A stretch of 64,000 nt of DNA from Prorocentrum cordatum (GCA_963575745.1 CAUYUJ010017846.1:62001-126000), one strand, 5' to 3'. Counted from the stretch's first letter, positions 19,736 to 30,999 are shown. Numbers and translations: made by a program. Notes: a model not told the origin generated them from the sequence alone.

Positions 19736-19984
19736 TGCCCACGAGAGCATAGAAGTTGCCAGAACAAAACTCCTCCTCTGTACCCCCATTCCCCCTTTGC
19801 CTTCGTTCCCCGCTCTCCCTCCCCCTCCCCCATTGCATTCGTTTTTGCCTTCTCCATCCCCCTTCGCCCCCTGCCGCCTCGCCCCCCCTGGCGCGGCAGC
19901 TGGCGCGGCAGGACCGGAGGCCAGGGACCAGCTGGACTTGGTGTCCATGCACGAGAGGTTGGAGCTGCTCCTGCGCCTGGACGC

Positions 19985-20155
19985 CCCGCCCTCCTCCTCC
20001 TCCTCCTCCTCCTCCTCCTCCTCGTCCTCCTCATCCTCCTCCTCCCCCCCCCCTCGTCATCGTCGTCATCCTCGATATTGTCGCCGTCGGGGTCTTCGTG
20101 GTCTTCTTCGTCGTCGTCGTCGCGACCATCACCATCATCACCATCAACCGCCCAC
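19985..20155. repeat. CTC, GTC and ATC microsatellites
   Basis: CTCCTC to about 20055, then CATCGTC/GTCGTC, then CACCATCATC. Confidence 0.9.
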
Positions 20156-20945
20156 AGACCCCATTACATCACATCGAATTGCACCATGATGCAGAGGTGC
20201 ACCGAAGGAAGAAGGCAGCTGGACAGAATTCACGTGTAAATTCAACAAGGCAGTAAGCGGGGGGGGGAATTGCGCAGGTGATCAATATTTCTGCACGTTG
20301 TATGGGGAAGTCCAGGTGGACCTTCACTTCTCGACATGTCAGTTTGAGCTTCGGGATGTTTGCGAATGGCTTCCGCACATTTGAGAAATTGTTGAGTCCG
20401 TGGCGGGAGGTTATGTGGAGAGAGGTCCGCGTTAATTTGAGCCGAAGATTGAGCGCATCCAATGTGCATGGCCAGGGGTGAGCATGAAATATATGACAAC
20501 ACCAACATAATGACATGCAGTGGAATTCCGTATCAGGACAATCGAATGTGCGACAACGTGCATTTCGCGAAGCCGACTTGTGCAAGGCCGACGTTGATGA
20601 CCGAGTCTTGCAGAAGTTTTGAAGACGAAGCCGTTCAAGCGTCCATGTGGTTCCATGTCCGCGTGCTCTCTCGGGGCCCACAGGCTCTTGAAGGCATATT
20701 TTGCGATCATGATTGTCAGCGGGATGCTTTTGAGGTGTAACTCCCCCTCTCGCTTGTGCACCGCTGTGTGCCGTGCTGCACGCCGCTGACTTGCACGAGG
20801 GTGCACGAAGATATGCCGAATAAGCGGCATCCCAGCGCGATGCAGAAACGGTTTGCGACGAGTGCTATACATGTCTGTTCGCTCGCCATGCAGCGCTTGA
20901 GTGGGAAGGCGTTTGCCAAAGTCGGCTTAATCCCGCACTTCCAAG
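20156..20945. other. Spacer without recognisable gene
   Basis: Balanced composition and no repeats. Frames of up to 170 codons occur on the - strand but lack bias or motifs. Confidence 0.4.
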
Positions 20946-20954
20946 TCAGACAAG

Positions 20955-21074
20955 GGAAGAGCGAGAGAGAGAGAGAGACAAACAAAGAGAGAGAGAGAGA
21001 GAGACAGAGAGGGAGGGGGAGGGGAAGGGAGAGGACAGAGAGGGAGAGGGAGAGAGGGGGAGAGGGGGAGAGGG
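20955..21074. repeat. GA microsatellite with GGGGA variants
   Basis: GAGAGAGA run followed by GAGGGGGAG units. Confidence 0.9.
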
Positions 21075-22235
21075 CAAGCTAGGTGCGCTCGCGCCTCATC
21101 TGACATCCGACCCCTCCCTCCCATCCCCTGCCATTGCGCTGATCGTGTCTCTACCCGAGGATGCGTGTCATAGCCGACCTGCAACTCCAACAAAAACACC
21201 ACATCGTGTTCTGCGTAATCGTAAGAAGGGGAGCTGCGTGCATAGGAGGAGGAGGAGGAGGAGGTTGCGGGTGAGGAAGAGGATCAGCGGGGGGAAAGGG
21301 ACGAGGACGAACGGTAGCAGCAGGAGCTGGAATTGGAAGAGCGGGAGGAACAGGAGGACCAGGGAAGGCAGAGGAGGGGAAATGAGGGGGGCGACAACGA
21401 TCAAGAAGGGCTCGGGTCCAGAAAATGGGCCCGCGCTGTGGCGAGAGCGCCATTCTAAGCGACGGCAGCAAAGCACGCATCCGAAAATAATCCTCACGCA
21501 GCAGCGGGAGCAGCATTTGGAAGCGCCGACAACCATCAGACATGACAAAAATCGACGCTTGAAATCGCGCGAGTCCAAGAAACAGCACGCGAAGAGAGCC
21601 CAGGATCTTCCAGTCGGAGTCAGGGGAGAGAAGAGAGTAGCATGCACATTGTTAAATTGTAGAGAGGGCAAGCTAGGTGCGCTCGCGTCATGTCGGACCT
21701 CCTACCCCTCTCTCCCATCCATTACCATTACGCTGACTGGTTCTCTAACTGCGGACGCGTGTCATACTGGACCTGAAACTCCAAGAACGATCCCATCGAG
21801 TTTTGCGTCATCGATACATTGGAGTTTCGTAAATAGGAGGAGGGAGAGGAGGAGAAGGAGGAGGAGGAGGTGGCGGATGAACAGGACGAGGAGCAGGAAG
21901 AAAAGGAGGAACAGGAGGGAGGAGGAGAACGAGGACGGGCAGCAGCAGCAGCAGGAGCTGGAATGGAAGGAGCGGGAGGACCAGGAGGACCACGAAGGAG
22001 CGACAACAATGAGAAGGGGCTCGGATCCAGAAAAGCGGTCCGCGCTGCGGCGAGAGCGCCATTCTAAACAATCGGGGCAAGTACGCACCCGAAAAGGAGG
22101 GCCACGCTGAGAGGACTGCAAAAACCGTGAGGAGAAACAATGCTTGAAATAGTGTGTCTGAAAGCCGTACGCGGAGAGGGCCGGACATCTTCCTGACAGA
22201 GTCGGTGGAGAGAGGAGAGTAGGGCTCAGACCTGT
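21062..22235 (+). repeat. 594-bp tandem duplication (two diverged copies)
   Basis: Both copies open with GGCAAGCTAGGTGCGCTCGCG (CAAGCT at 21075 and 21669). They continue with GACC.CCTACCCC-type sequence, GCGTGTCATA, a GGAGGA run, a CTCGG(G/A)TCCAGAAAA segment and GCGAGAGCGCCATTCTAA. They end in GGAGAG.AGAGAGTAG. Copies differ by many substitutions and by the length of the internal GGA run. The 321-codon + frame across both is Arg/Glu-rich and not conserved between copies. Confidence 0.8.
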
Positions 22236-22305
22236 GCGAGGGAGAGAGGGAGAGACGGAGCGAAGGAGAGAGGGAGAGAGGGAGAGAGGGAGGGAAAGAG
22301 CGCAC
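22228..22305. repeat. GA/GGGA microsatellite
   Basis: GAGGGAGAGAGG runs. Confidence 0.85.
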
Positions 22306-22630
22306 CAGTTCGGACAATGTCAATGTCCTGCCCCCCGAGCCGCACGTGCTCCAGGCGGACCCGCCTCACACAGCGGGAGACGCCGCATGCTAAACTGGAG
22401 TGGTGGGATAATCTCCTCTTGGCGTGGACTACAGGGGGCCCACGGCTGGGAAAAGAGACGGCCGGCGGTGATCAGACCCCACTGGGGCCCGACTGCGCTA
22501 CCGCGCGGAGCGAGGCTCCAGTTTCAAGCGTGGTTTGGCGTGCACGCCTCGACGCCTTGCGAAGAGAGCCGCCGGCTTGGGGCATCCCCCGCAGCGGGCC
22601 AAAAGGCGCTGGAAACGGAGCAGGTGCCAA

Positions 22631-22942
22631 CTATGCTCGGGGTCTGCGGGGAGGGGTCGCATCGGGGCGGAAAGCCCATTCGGTGAGAGCCACAGCCTCA
22701 CGTGCAAGATGGGCCCCGTCGATCAGTTGTGCTGTTTGTTCCCGTATCTGTTGCAGGGAAGTCATCAGCTGCTTGGCGCGCTGGTTGGATGTTTGGGTGC
22801 TGGCACTGAGAGTAGTACCACGGTCCTCTTGTCGCTGATGACTGGCCGCTGTGAGGTGACGAGTGAGGGCACTCTTCCGATCAGTGCGATGCTCCGCGGT
22901 CAGACGGTCGCCAGCTTCCTGGTGAGTGGTGCTAGGGCCCAT
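22631..22942 (-). pseudogene. Helical coding remnant downstream of the RNase H fragment
   Basis: A - strand frame with many Gln, Arg and Ala residues, for example QLMTSLQQIREQTAQLIDG. It could form a helix and has good third-position G/C. It lies about 0.7 kb downstream, in the same direction, of an RNase H remnant, so it may be the C-terminal extension of the same decayed element or part of an unrelated one. Family not recognised. Confidence 0.25.
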
Positions 22943-23385
22943 GGTCCCCGTTCCCTAGTGGAGCGGGGGTTGCGTGGTGGCAGGATGCGCTGCGTTTGGG
23001 GGTTGGATGCGCAGTAGCACTGGCGAGCCCAGCGTGTTGGGGCGGCAGCACCAGCGACTGGTGGAGCGCAGTCCACGACCCTTCACCAACCACGCGCAGG
23101 TCCTCTGCCAAAGGGGGCAGGGCGGTGCCACTTGCATCGGTGTGTCCATCGGGGGCGTGGACGTTTTCAGAGTGGGGTCTCCGTGTTGGGTGGGCGCGGT
23201 CGTGAACTCCGTCGAGGGCGGCCCCAAGCCCAAGGGAGTCGAGGTCATCGGCGGCGAAGTCGCCCGCGCGCTGAGGCCAGGGGTCGTCGGGGTCGCCGAA
23301 CATTCGGGACCTGGTGGCTCCGCCGCCGGAGGTGGTCCTCCTTGTGCGTCAGCACCTTGTCCTCCACGGTTGGTGGTGAGCGGGT

Positions 23386-24081
23386 TCACCTCCATGTTGG
23401 AGAGCTCCGTCCTGTAGCATCCCGCTCGCTTGCGGGACAGAGGAAGAGCGCGGTGTTATTGCTCGTAGTGGCGACGGCCGTCGCGTGTAAGACAGCGGCG
23501 AACTTGTGGCGCCCTCGGGCAGCGTCGATGACGTCCTGCGGGATGCTGTGCAACCCATCTCCCGCAGTGGCGAGTTCGTCGGCATGTCGCTTGAAGGCTT
23601 CCGTGAATGCGTCCGTCGCTGATACTTTGCGCATCGAGGTGGCCTTCGATCTTCTGGAGTTTCAATCAGGTCGGGTTTGGCTTGGGTGAATTCTCTGCCA
23701 GAGGTCCGATTGCGGTCCGACACGCTGGGGCGGTTTACCTTGGAGGTCTTCGGACCCGCCCACCACAGTTTGATTGTCCACGAAGACGTGGACGGGCCGT
23801 TCGGCAGTGGCCACGAAGTGCGGCGTGGTGAAAGTTTCGGCCCGTTGCGCGGATTGGGCGAGGCCGTGCACTCGTGCGGAGTGGTTGAGCGGGTGGTCCA
23901 GCCCGGAGTACACCCCGCCTCCCGCCTTGCCCAGGAGGGAGTGGGTTTGGTTCGAGCATGCCCCGTGAGTTGCGGCGTAGACCCATCCGGCGCCGAGTTC
24001 GTCAGTGTGCACTTGGCAGCTGTCGTTATCGGCATTCCCCTGGAGATCGTCCTCCGCCACGGTGACCTGGAGGTCGAGCAC
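23386..24081 (-). pseudogene. Decayed LINE fragment with RNase H domain
   Basis: RNase H removes the RNA strand from RNA:DNA hybrids and is carried by some LINE lineages after the reverse transcriptase. The frame from 24081 holds VHTDELGAG (Asp near 24003), SAQRAET (Glu at residue 82) and VFVDNQTVVGGSEDLQ (Asp at residue 102, near 23778). A DLWQRIHPS segment follows. After a frameshift near 23640 another - strand frame continues with KVSATDAFTEAFKRHADELA, which supplies the expected final Asp (near 23580). Order and spacing fit the RNase HI fold. The intact + strand LINE at 14-19 kb has no such domain, so this is a second lineage. No reverse transcriptase palm motif was found upstream. Confidence 0.55.
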
Positions 24082-24280
24082 GGTTCGATCTCATTCCAGA
24101 AGGCCACAGCGCCTGGGAGACCCTACCATGGTTATGATAGTCTTGAGGGCAGTCCCGGTCAGCCCAGTAATAGCATCTCCGGACGGTGTATTCCTGTTTT
24201 TTTTCTTTTTGATCGCACCACTTGGACAGGGAGATGGGTCAGCCGAGATACCGGTACGGACTTTCTGATGATGGGCGCGG

Positions 24281-24600
24281 TCACCTGCGCAGGTAGTTGC
24301 AGAGGAGCCCGAGTTGGCATTCCATACACTTGGCTTTGCATTTGGTCCTGAGGAGCCAGGTATTGGCGAAATAGTCCAGCCCAAACTCGACGGCTGCGAC
24401 GGCGCCCAGATCGTGCCCGGTAGCAGCGATTCGCTGGAGGAAAGCTCTCCGCTGCGAGGCGCGGAGCACGCGGGTGGAGAGGCGGGCTGGAATTCGCAGC
24501 CACGATAGGCGCATGTCCCAGTCGATACGCATGGTACCAAGTTCGAGCCATGCCCAGTCGAACTGGGCAATGGTTTGCCAAATTCTGCTGGCGGGACCAC
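24281..24600 (-). pseudogene. Coding remnant upstream of the RNase H fragment
   Basis: Two neighbouring - strand frames give WAWLELGTMRIDWDMRLSWL, then RAFLQRIAATGHDLGAVAAV and KCKAKCMECQLGLLCNY. Hydrophobic and aromatic spacing plus a CxxxCxxC cluster look like the region between reverse transcriptase and RNase H in a LINE polyprotein. Direction and distance agree with the RNase H remnant at 23386-24081. Between them lies a T-rich stretch (about 24190-24215) and a break in frame. Confidence 0.3.
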
Positions 24601-25019
24601 CCCTCTGGAAGATTCGCGCGTGGCTGTGCAGCGACTACTGATGTCTCCCCGCGCCTGCCTTCGAAGCCCTAGTGGCGCTTCTCTTTGAGGGGGCGCGCCG
24701 AGCTCGATCGCGTGACCAGGGGCTACCAGAGCGTAAAGAGCCCAGTGCGAGATCCAAGAGTGCCTTTTAGGCCAAATGGCAGCGAAGGCCGCGTCGTTGT
24801 AAAGGTTGCGCGCTCTGCCACACGGGATTTGGATGTCTGTGCCTGTGGTGCACATACTGGCGGCCAGGGGTCGAGCGGCGCCCGTCCGATGCGGGGAAGG
24901 CGCACGATGGCTTTCTTGGCCCTGGAAGCGGCGGCAGTCTCCAGGTTGATCCCAGGCCCTTCGGCCTCGGGCGCAGCGTTCATGCAACGTCCAACCAGCT
25001 TCACCCGGCGGTGAGCGTT

Positions 25020-26060
25020 GAACGGTTGCCCGGGAACGTGGAGGTCAGCGACCCGGCGGTTGACTTTTCCTCTGATGGCCCGCTCGCATCATAGGGGGAG
25101 AGGGGGGGGCGGGAGAGTGGGGGAGTGGGAGGAATGGCAAGAAGGAGAGGGAGAGAGGGAAAGGAGCGGGGGGCTGATCGCAATAGTTCGGACGCGGGTG
25201 TCTGGGCCTGGCAGACACAAGCGCCGCGCGGGCCAACCTCTGCCGGCGGGAAGTGCCACGCGCGAATGGCAGGGGAAGCCAGGAAACTCCCCTTCGGCGC
25301 GGTCGGAAAGACGCCGATTGGAAAAGTTGACGGGTCGCGGCGATCAGGGCATGGCACGCCCCGTCTGCGCGCCCGAGACTGCACAGGTCTTCCAGCTTTT
25401 AGCGCGCTCTGGCACGCGCGCCTCGGGGCCCGCAGGAAAGGAAGGCTCCGCGCGGGGGCGCCACCCGCAGCGGTCCGAGACGCGAGCCGCGGAACGGATC
25501 GCCAAGCGTTCTCGCAGCCCACGAGGCGTAAGCGGGCTAGCGACCAGCGCCCCGACTGCTCCACGCAGAAAGTCGCGCCTGGACGGTTCCCCAGAGAGGG
25601 GCCCCATCAGAGCAGGGCGCGTGGAAGGCCTGTTGGAGGTTGCTCCCGGCGCGTGGCGTTCGGTGAGAACTGTCGAGCGGGGCAACCGACCCCTCCCGGA
25701 TGCCCCGCAGCGCGCGAGTTCATGCAGCGCCGCGATGCCTGAAAGAAGGCCTGGCCCACGCTCGCGAGCAGGCCGTTGCCTGGCCGCGGTGGGGCGATGG
25801 GTGACAGCGAGGGCCCGTCGCAGGTCTGCCAGCCGTCGTGCCGCCGCGTTAGCTCCCACGCCCCGGCGCGCGAGTTCGGGGGCCGCCGCGCCCGTGCCTA
25901 TGCGGAGCGGGCGCGCGCCCGGCGGCAGGACACGCTGCACTGGGGGGCTTGGCGCGCCGAGGCACTGGCCAGGGGAACGAGTCGGGGCGACGGCGTTGGC
26001 CCGCCAGGGCCCGCGCTCCGCGGCCTCTCGCCTACCCTTTCGCGGCTCACGTGGCCCACG
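25020..26060. other. GC-rich spacer, no convincing gene
   Basis: Long Arg/Ala/Gly-rich frames exist on both strands (for example 25018-26097 on +), as expected from GC-rich DNA. A GGGAGAGG tract is present at 25095-25175. No motif recognised. Confidence 0.4.
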
Positions 26061-26215
26061 TGGCCGGGTGCCGGGTTCGTCCTGGCGGGCAGCGTGAAGC
26101 GCTTCAACTTCGCAGGGCTGGGCGCCGCCCTGACGCGCGAGCGCGTCGGCGCAGCCGCCGTGGCACTGATCGGCCCCGCCGGGACGGGTGGCAGCGGCAT
26201 CGATCGCAGCCGATT
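26060..26215 (+). repeat. GC-rich duplicated module, copy 1
   Basis: Reads FVLAGSVKRFNFAGLGAAL and, further on, AAVALIGPAGTGGSGIDRS in one + frame. Related modules occur at 27925-28085 and 28310-28430. This may be a former coding segment. Confidence 0.4.
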
Positions 26216-26635
26216 TTCAGCATCTCAAGCATACAAGTTGCCCTTGCTGATTTCGCAACAGTTGGTGCGATCTGTTGGAAACGGCGCCTTTGAAGGCTGG
26301 ACGCAGCGATGCTGCCCGTGCTGCGTGCGGGGCACGGCGGCCCCGGCGTCTCCCCCGTCGCGCTCTCGAGCGCGATCGGGCCCCCCAGTGGCCGCAACGA
26401 CGTCGTCGACGCAGGTCCGCGACATCCACGCGGAGTCCAAAGGAGACAAGTTTGCCAACGGGCTTGGAAGGTCGCGGCGCCGCGCTGGCCCCACCTCCAC
26501 GCCTCCGTCAAGCCCCGGGGGGCCGCCGCGAGGAACCCAGCGGTCCTCCGCTCGGCGCGGGGCCGCAGGGTCGCGGGCATCGCCAGTGGTCGGGTTTCAG
26601 CCGTGGGGTCGCGCTGCCCCGGAGGGCCCCGCCCC

Positions 26636-26770
26636 CTCTCCTCCTCCTCCTCCTCCTTCTCCCCCTCCTCCTCTTCCTCCCCCTCCTCCTTCTACCCCTC
26701 CTCCTCCTCCTCCCCCTCCTCCTCCTCCTCCTCCTCCTCCTCCTCCTCCTCCTCTCCTCCTCCTCCGTCT
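26636..26770. repeat. (CTC)n microsatellite
   Basis: CCTCCTCCT run within a GC-rich segment. Confidence 0.9.
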
Positions 26771-27564
26771 CCCTGCACTCGTCCTCCTTGGCGGTCAGGT
26801 CCTTCTCCATACACTCGTGCACTTGGCAGGGGTTTCGCTGGAGGCGCCGAGCGGCCGGCGGCCTCCCAGCGACCGCCCGGGCGAGCCAGAGAGACCTCTC
26901 CCCGGGCACGGCGCGGTCAGAGCCGCCACCGCGGAGCCGAGCTGGGAAGCCATGGCGCGGGCGGCGACGGGGTCGGCCGGTCAGGTTGTCGCGAGGAGCG
27001 GGGCGCAAGGTGGCGATCGAGGGTCGTGGAAGTTCCAGCTGCTCGTAGCGTGGCTGGCGCCTGTCGTATGGATACAATTGTAAGGTGAGGCGAACAAACG
27101 ACCGTGGCTTGGGGTCGATGATCTAAGAGGTGGCTTCTGCCGCTGAACGTGGAGTAGTCGGCGCAATGGCCCCTACAGTGTCACGTGGAGTGGCGCTCGT
27201 GGTGATACGGCTCATGGCGTGGCTGTTCCCGAGGCTGGCCGGCATGTCTTGGCTGACAGACACGGAGTGCGCGAGTCTCGGCGGCCTCGGTCCAGTGGGC
27301 ATGTGCCAAGGCGACGGCACCCATGGTGGGAGGCGCTGCTGGAGAGGGGGCCATGTGGCGGCTGGTGGAGCTGCCCGTTGGGTGCCCCGCGGAGTGGCCC
27401 CGGTGGCTCGCGGTGTGGCCCATGAGGTGACCCCCTTTGAGCCTGTGTCAAGTAGACGCAAAGGCCTCCCTTGCGGGAGGCACTCCAGAGGAAGATGCCT
27501 ATGTAGCGGCTCGCGGGGTGACTCGTAGATTGCCCCGTGGAGTGGCCTCGTGGGCCGGCGCATG

Positions 27565-27790
27565 GGGTGGCACATGGCGTGGCTCGTGGAGTGCCTGACC
27601 ATGAGGCTGGCCAGCGGCTTCTTATGGCCAAACGCCTTGGTCAAATGGCTGAGCCTGTGTCCTGTCTGGAGGTCACCCTCGGCAGCCTGCAGACTCACTC
27701 GGCAGCGTGGGTTTGTTCGCGATTGGAAGGGTCAAGAGTTTGACCCTTCCAGTGCGTGGGCCTGGTGGCCCCCGTGGCCGCGTGGCTCCT
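27565..27790. repeat. Duplicated block with hairpin, copy 1
   Basis: Contains TGAGGCTGGCCAGCG, CCCTCGGCAGCCTGCAGACT, CACTCGGCAGCGTGGGTTT and the hairpin at 27725-27750. It matches 28435-28650 closely in order and sequence. A shorter relative of its first part lies near 27205-27245. Confidence 0.75.
27725..27750. repeat. Perfect 11-bp inverted repeat, copy 1
   Basis: GGAAGGGTCAA, loop GAGT, then its exact complement TTGACCCTTCC. Repeated at 28578-28603. Confidence 0.9.
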
Positions 27791-27912
27791 GTGGCCTGGT
27801 GGCTCCCGTGGCCTGGTGGCCCCCGTGGGCCTGGTGGCTCCCGTGGCCTGGTGGCTCCCATGGCCCGGTGGCTCCCCTGGCCTGGTGGCTCCCGTGGCCC
27901 TGTGGCTCACAT
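27755..27912. repeat. GGTGGCTCCCGTGGCCT minisatellite
   Basis: About nine degenerate units of 15-18 bp alternating GGTGGCTCCCGTGGCC and GGTGGCCCCCGTGGCC. Shorter runs recur near 28190-28290 and 28615-28650. Confidence 0.85.
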
Positions 27913-27924
27913 GGCTAGCGCGTC

Positions 27925-28085
27925 TGGGTGCTGTGTTGTCCTGGTGGACACCGTGAGGCGGTTCGACTTAGCAGGGCTGGATGCCGCCGTGGCACTGCTC
28001 GGCCCCGACGCCCTGCGTCACATGGAGAGGGCGTGGAGCGGCCTTGTGACCACAGGGGCATGGGGCAGCGGCATCCATCGCAGTG
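27925..28085 (+). repeat. GC-rich duplicated module, copy 2
   Basis: Reads VVLVDTVRRFDLAGLDAAV followed by ALLGPDALRHMERAW. Corresponds to the modules at 26060-26215 and 28310-28430. Confidence 0.4.
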
Positions 28086-28309
28086 GAGTGCCCCGTGGAG
28101 TGCTCCGTGGAGTGCCCCGCGGTGCGCTCCGCGGAGTGGCCCGTGAGGTGTTCCGTGGGGTGGCCTCGTGGGCTGGCGGGTGGCGCCCGTGGCCTGGTAG
28201 CTCCCGTGGCCTGGTTTCTCCCGTGGCATGCTGGCTCTGAGGCCTGGCAGCCCCCGTGGCCTGGTGGCCCCCGTGGCCTGGCGGCTCACGCGGCTCACGC
28301 GGCTCGCGC

Positions 28310-28430
28310 GGCTGGGTGCTGTTTTGTCCTGGTGGACCGCGTGAGGCGGTATTCCTCGCGGGGCTCGAGAGCGTCGGCATGGCAGCCGCGGCGCTGCTCT
28401 GCTCCGGCGCGCTGGATGCCGCAGCGGTGT
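28310..28430 (+). repeat. GC-rich duplicated module, copy 3
   Basis: Starts like copy 2 with FVLVDRVRR. After a frame change it continues LAGLESVGMAAAALLCSGA. Confidence 0.35.
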
Positions 28431-28434
28431 CCGT

Positions 28435-28650
28435 GCATGCCATGGCTCGCGGAGCGCTTGACCGTGAGGCTGGCCAGCGCCCTCCAGAGGCCTCGGCCAG
28501 ACTGGGCCTGGTTGCCCGTCTGGAGGTTACCCTCGGCAGCCTGCAGACTCACTCGGCAGCGTGGGTTTCTCGCGATTGGAAGGGTCAAGAGTTTGACCCT
28601 TCCAGTGCCTGGGCATGGTGGCCCCCGCGGCCTGGTGGCCCCCGTGGCCT
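28435..28650. repeat. Duplicated block with hairpin, copy 2
   Basis: Same order as 27565-27790, including the perfect hairpin at 28578-28603. The offset between copies is about 0.85 kb. Confidence 0.75.
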
Positions 28651-28719
28651 TGCGGCCTGCATCGGAGGAGCACCGGCGCCATGCTCGGGCCGCGGCAGGG
28701 TCTGACGTCCCTGAGCGTG

Positions 28720-30230
28720 AGCCCGCCGCGGTAAGTTGGTGCATCGTGGTGACGGTGGCCGCGAGCATCGTGGTGGACGCTGCGATGGTCCGACATGGCG
28801 CTTGGGGGCGTCGTAGTGCACGCTATTTGGTTGCACAGACCCGTGGGCCTGGTCATCGATACGTTACTCGAGCACGTCGTGAACCCCGTGGTGCGGCTCG
28901 CCTCCGCAAGGCTGAATCCGGGCGAGGTGCGCGGGCAAGGCCAGCACCCGCCTCCGTAGGGCAGAGGTCAGCAGCAAGCAAGGCCAGGGGGCCGCAGGGA
29001 GCCGCGAGGGGTTCGGGGCTCGTGGGGCCGGGTGCCGGCGCGGCGCACACGCGCGTCGCAAGGCGACGTCCGGTGGTCGGTGCTGTCCGAAGCGCGCAGC
29101 CCGGCGCCGCGCCCACGAGCCCCGACGGGCCGGTCCCGCAGTGCCTGTGCCAGCGAGACGCCGGCGCCGAGGCGACCACGAGGGCAAGTAGGTCAAGGCC
29201 CGTGCTCGCCCTGGGCAGGGAGGCGAGCCGCCGAGCGGCGCTGCCGGGGTGGCGCACTGGGGGCTCTGCGAGGCGTGGCCCAAGCGTTCGTGGAGAAGAC
29301 GGGCCGAGGCAACCCGCCGAGCACGCCACGACGGCAGGAATAGCCAAGCGGTGCTGCATGGCACACCCTGCGTCGCGAACAATCCTGGCGCCCCTGACGC
29401 AGCTGCGTAGAGAAGGAGGGCGGAGACCGAGGGAGTAGCAGATCCAGCCCGCGCGGGAGTCACCACCGCAGGTCGGTGGCTCCTCGGCGCCTTCCTTCGA
29501 CACCGTGTCGGTCGGGAGCTCGTGGGGGGCTGCACCGATGGCCTCGCAAGGGGCCTTAGCGTCGCACCCAGGGATGCCAGGAAGAGGCAAGCCGACCTGG
29601 TGCTGGGGCCTGCGTCGGCATCTGTCTGCGCCGAACGGCGCCCGAGCGGAGCTTGCGAAGGCGCTCGCGCTGCTGCGGAGTTTGCCAAGGCCCATGGTGT
29701 GCGCGAGCCCCGTCGGTGCCGCGGTCGCTGGTGCGAAGGCTGGAATCGGCGATGCGAGCTCGGGAGTTGGCGCTGGCATCCGCGCGTGCGCAGGAGGGCC
29801 AAGGTGGCCCAGCCACGGACCCCGATGGGCACTGATGTCGGCGCAGCCTCGCCCGCCCCCTCGGCCTCCCCGTGGGGGGGCTTTCGGCTCCCCAGGGGAG
29901 CGAGCCGCCGGGCGAAACGCGGGCAGGTCAGGCACCGCTGCCAGGGGTCGGCAGGACCACCCAGCCTTGGTGCCGATCTCCCGCGCGGACGCTGGCCGCG
30001 CCGCGGAGGCCGTCCATGGAGTTCGTAGCCTGGTTAGTGGCAGTCACCTCGGTACCTTCCAGGATGCGCGGAGGCGCGGGTGAAGGCCCGAGGCCCGTGA
30101 CGTCGGGCAGCGCGTCGGCCCTGGCGGGCCCAGGCTCGGCCCTGAGGGCGGCCGACCGCGCCGCCGAGCCACCTGGCACGCTGCTCGGCAGGTCCACCTC
30201 GTCCCAGGGGGCCGCACTCGTCAGCCGAGG
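28720..30230. other. GC-rich region, no gene recognised
   Basis: Very GC-rich. Both strands carry frames over 300 codons that are Arg/Ala/Pro-rich; neither shows a motif. No clear repeat. Confidence 0.4.
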
Positions 30231-30239
30231 CATCAGCTC

Positions 30240-30975
30240 GCACGAGTGCTGTCACGGAGACCAGTAAGCGCCAGTATCCAGGGTGCTGGCCTGGTGGCGG
30301 GCGCTCACCGCAGTCGCCGCTGCCTGGAAGATCACGACGGCGTGCCAAGGATCCTCGGTCGGCGCGCTGGCCCTGGCGCGCTCTTGCACGACCAGAGGGT
30401 GGGCGGAGTGCGCCCGGGCCGCGGCATCGACGGGCGAGGCCTCCGAGGAGTTGTCCTTGGGAGACGCCGACGCCAGCTGCGGGGGTGGCGCCGAGGCCGC
30501 AGACGGCGTCGAGGTCGCACGTGCACGCGTCGTGCGTGGCGCCGTTGGCGAGCAGGGCTCGCGTCTGGTAGGCCTCCTCCGCGCAGGCGACCTGGGCAGC
30601 CTGCCTCCGATCGTGGTCTCGGGGAGCATCGTCTAGGGCGGGGCGGGGGCCTTCCGCGACGATGAGGTCGCACAGATCCCGCGTTGTCATACGGTCTGGC
30701 CCGAATGCATCCCAGACTTGCCCAAGCTCGCACCCGCTGAACACGTCCTTGGGCGTGCCCCTCGCAGATGCCCATGAGCATGTCACGTTCGACGTGGCCG
30801 AAAGGGGAGCATTGGATGAGGGCGCAGAGCTCACTGGACACCTGGCCCTCGTAGCCCTGGCGCTGGCACTGCGCAGGCACTGACGTGGCGACGGAGGACA
30901 CGGCGATGGCGCCACTGGCACTAGAGGTTCGGGCTTCGGCCCTAACGGGCCCCAGGGAGATGGGCACATCCAAGT
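30240..30975 (-). pseudogene. Coding-like segment with a probable frameshift
   Basis: Unrecognised. Reading the - strand from about 30880, one frame gives CQRQGYEGQVSSELCALIQ followed by SPFGHVERDMLMGICEGHA. Near 30755 reading passes to another frame that gives KDVFSGCELGQVWDAFGPDR, then MTTRDLCDLIVAEG and EEAYQTRALLANGATHDACT. Both parts have G/C third-position bias and plausible amino acid composition, unlike the antisense. A third shift near 30470 would allow DPWHAVVIFQAAATAVSARH. The multiple shifts fit either small introns or decay. No domain assigned. Confidence 0.3.
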
Positions 30976-30999
30976 CTCATGGCGCCAACATCGCAGAGC

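Noticed and set aside
25776-27083. 435-codon + strand frame
   Set aside because: GC-rich DNA with a CTC run; no recognisable domain beyond the repeated module noted separately.
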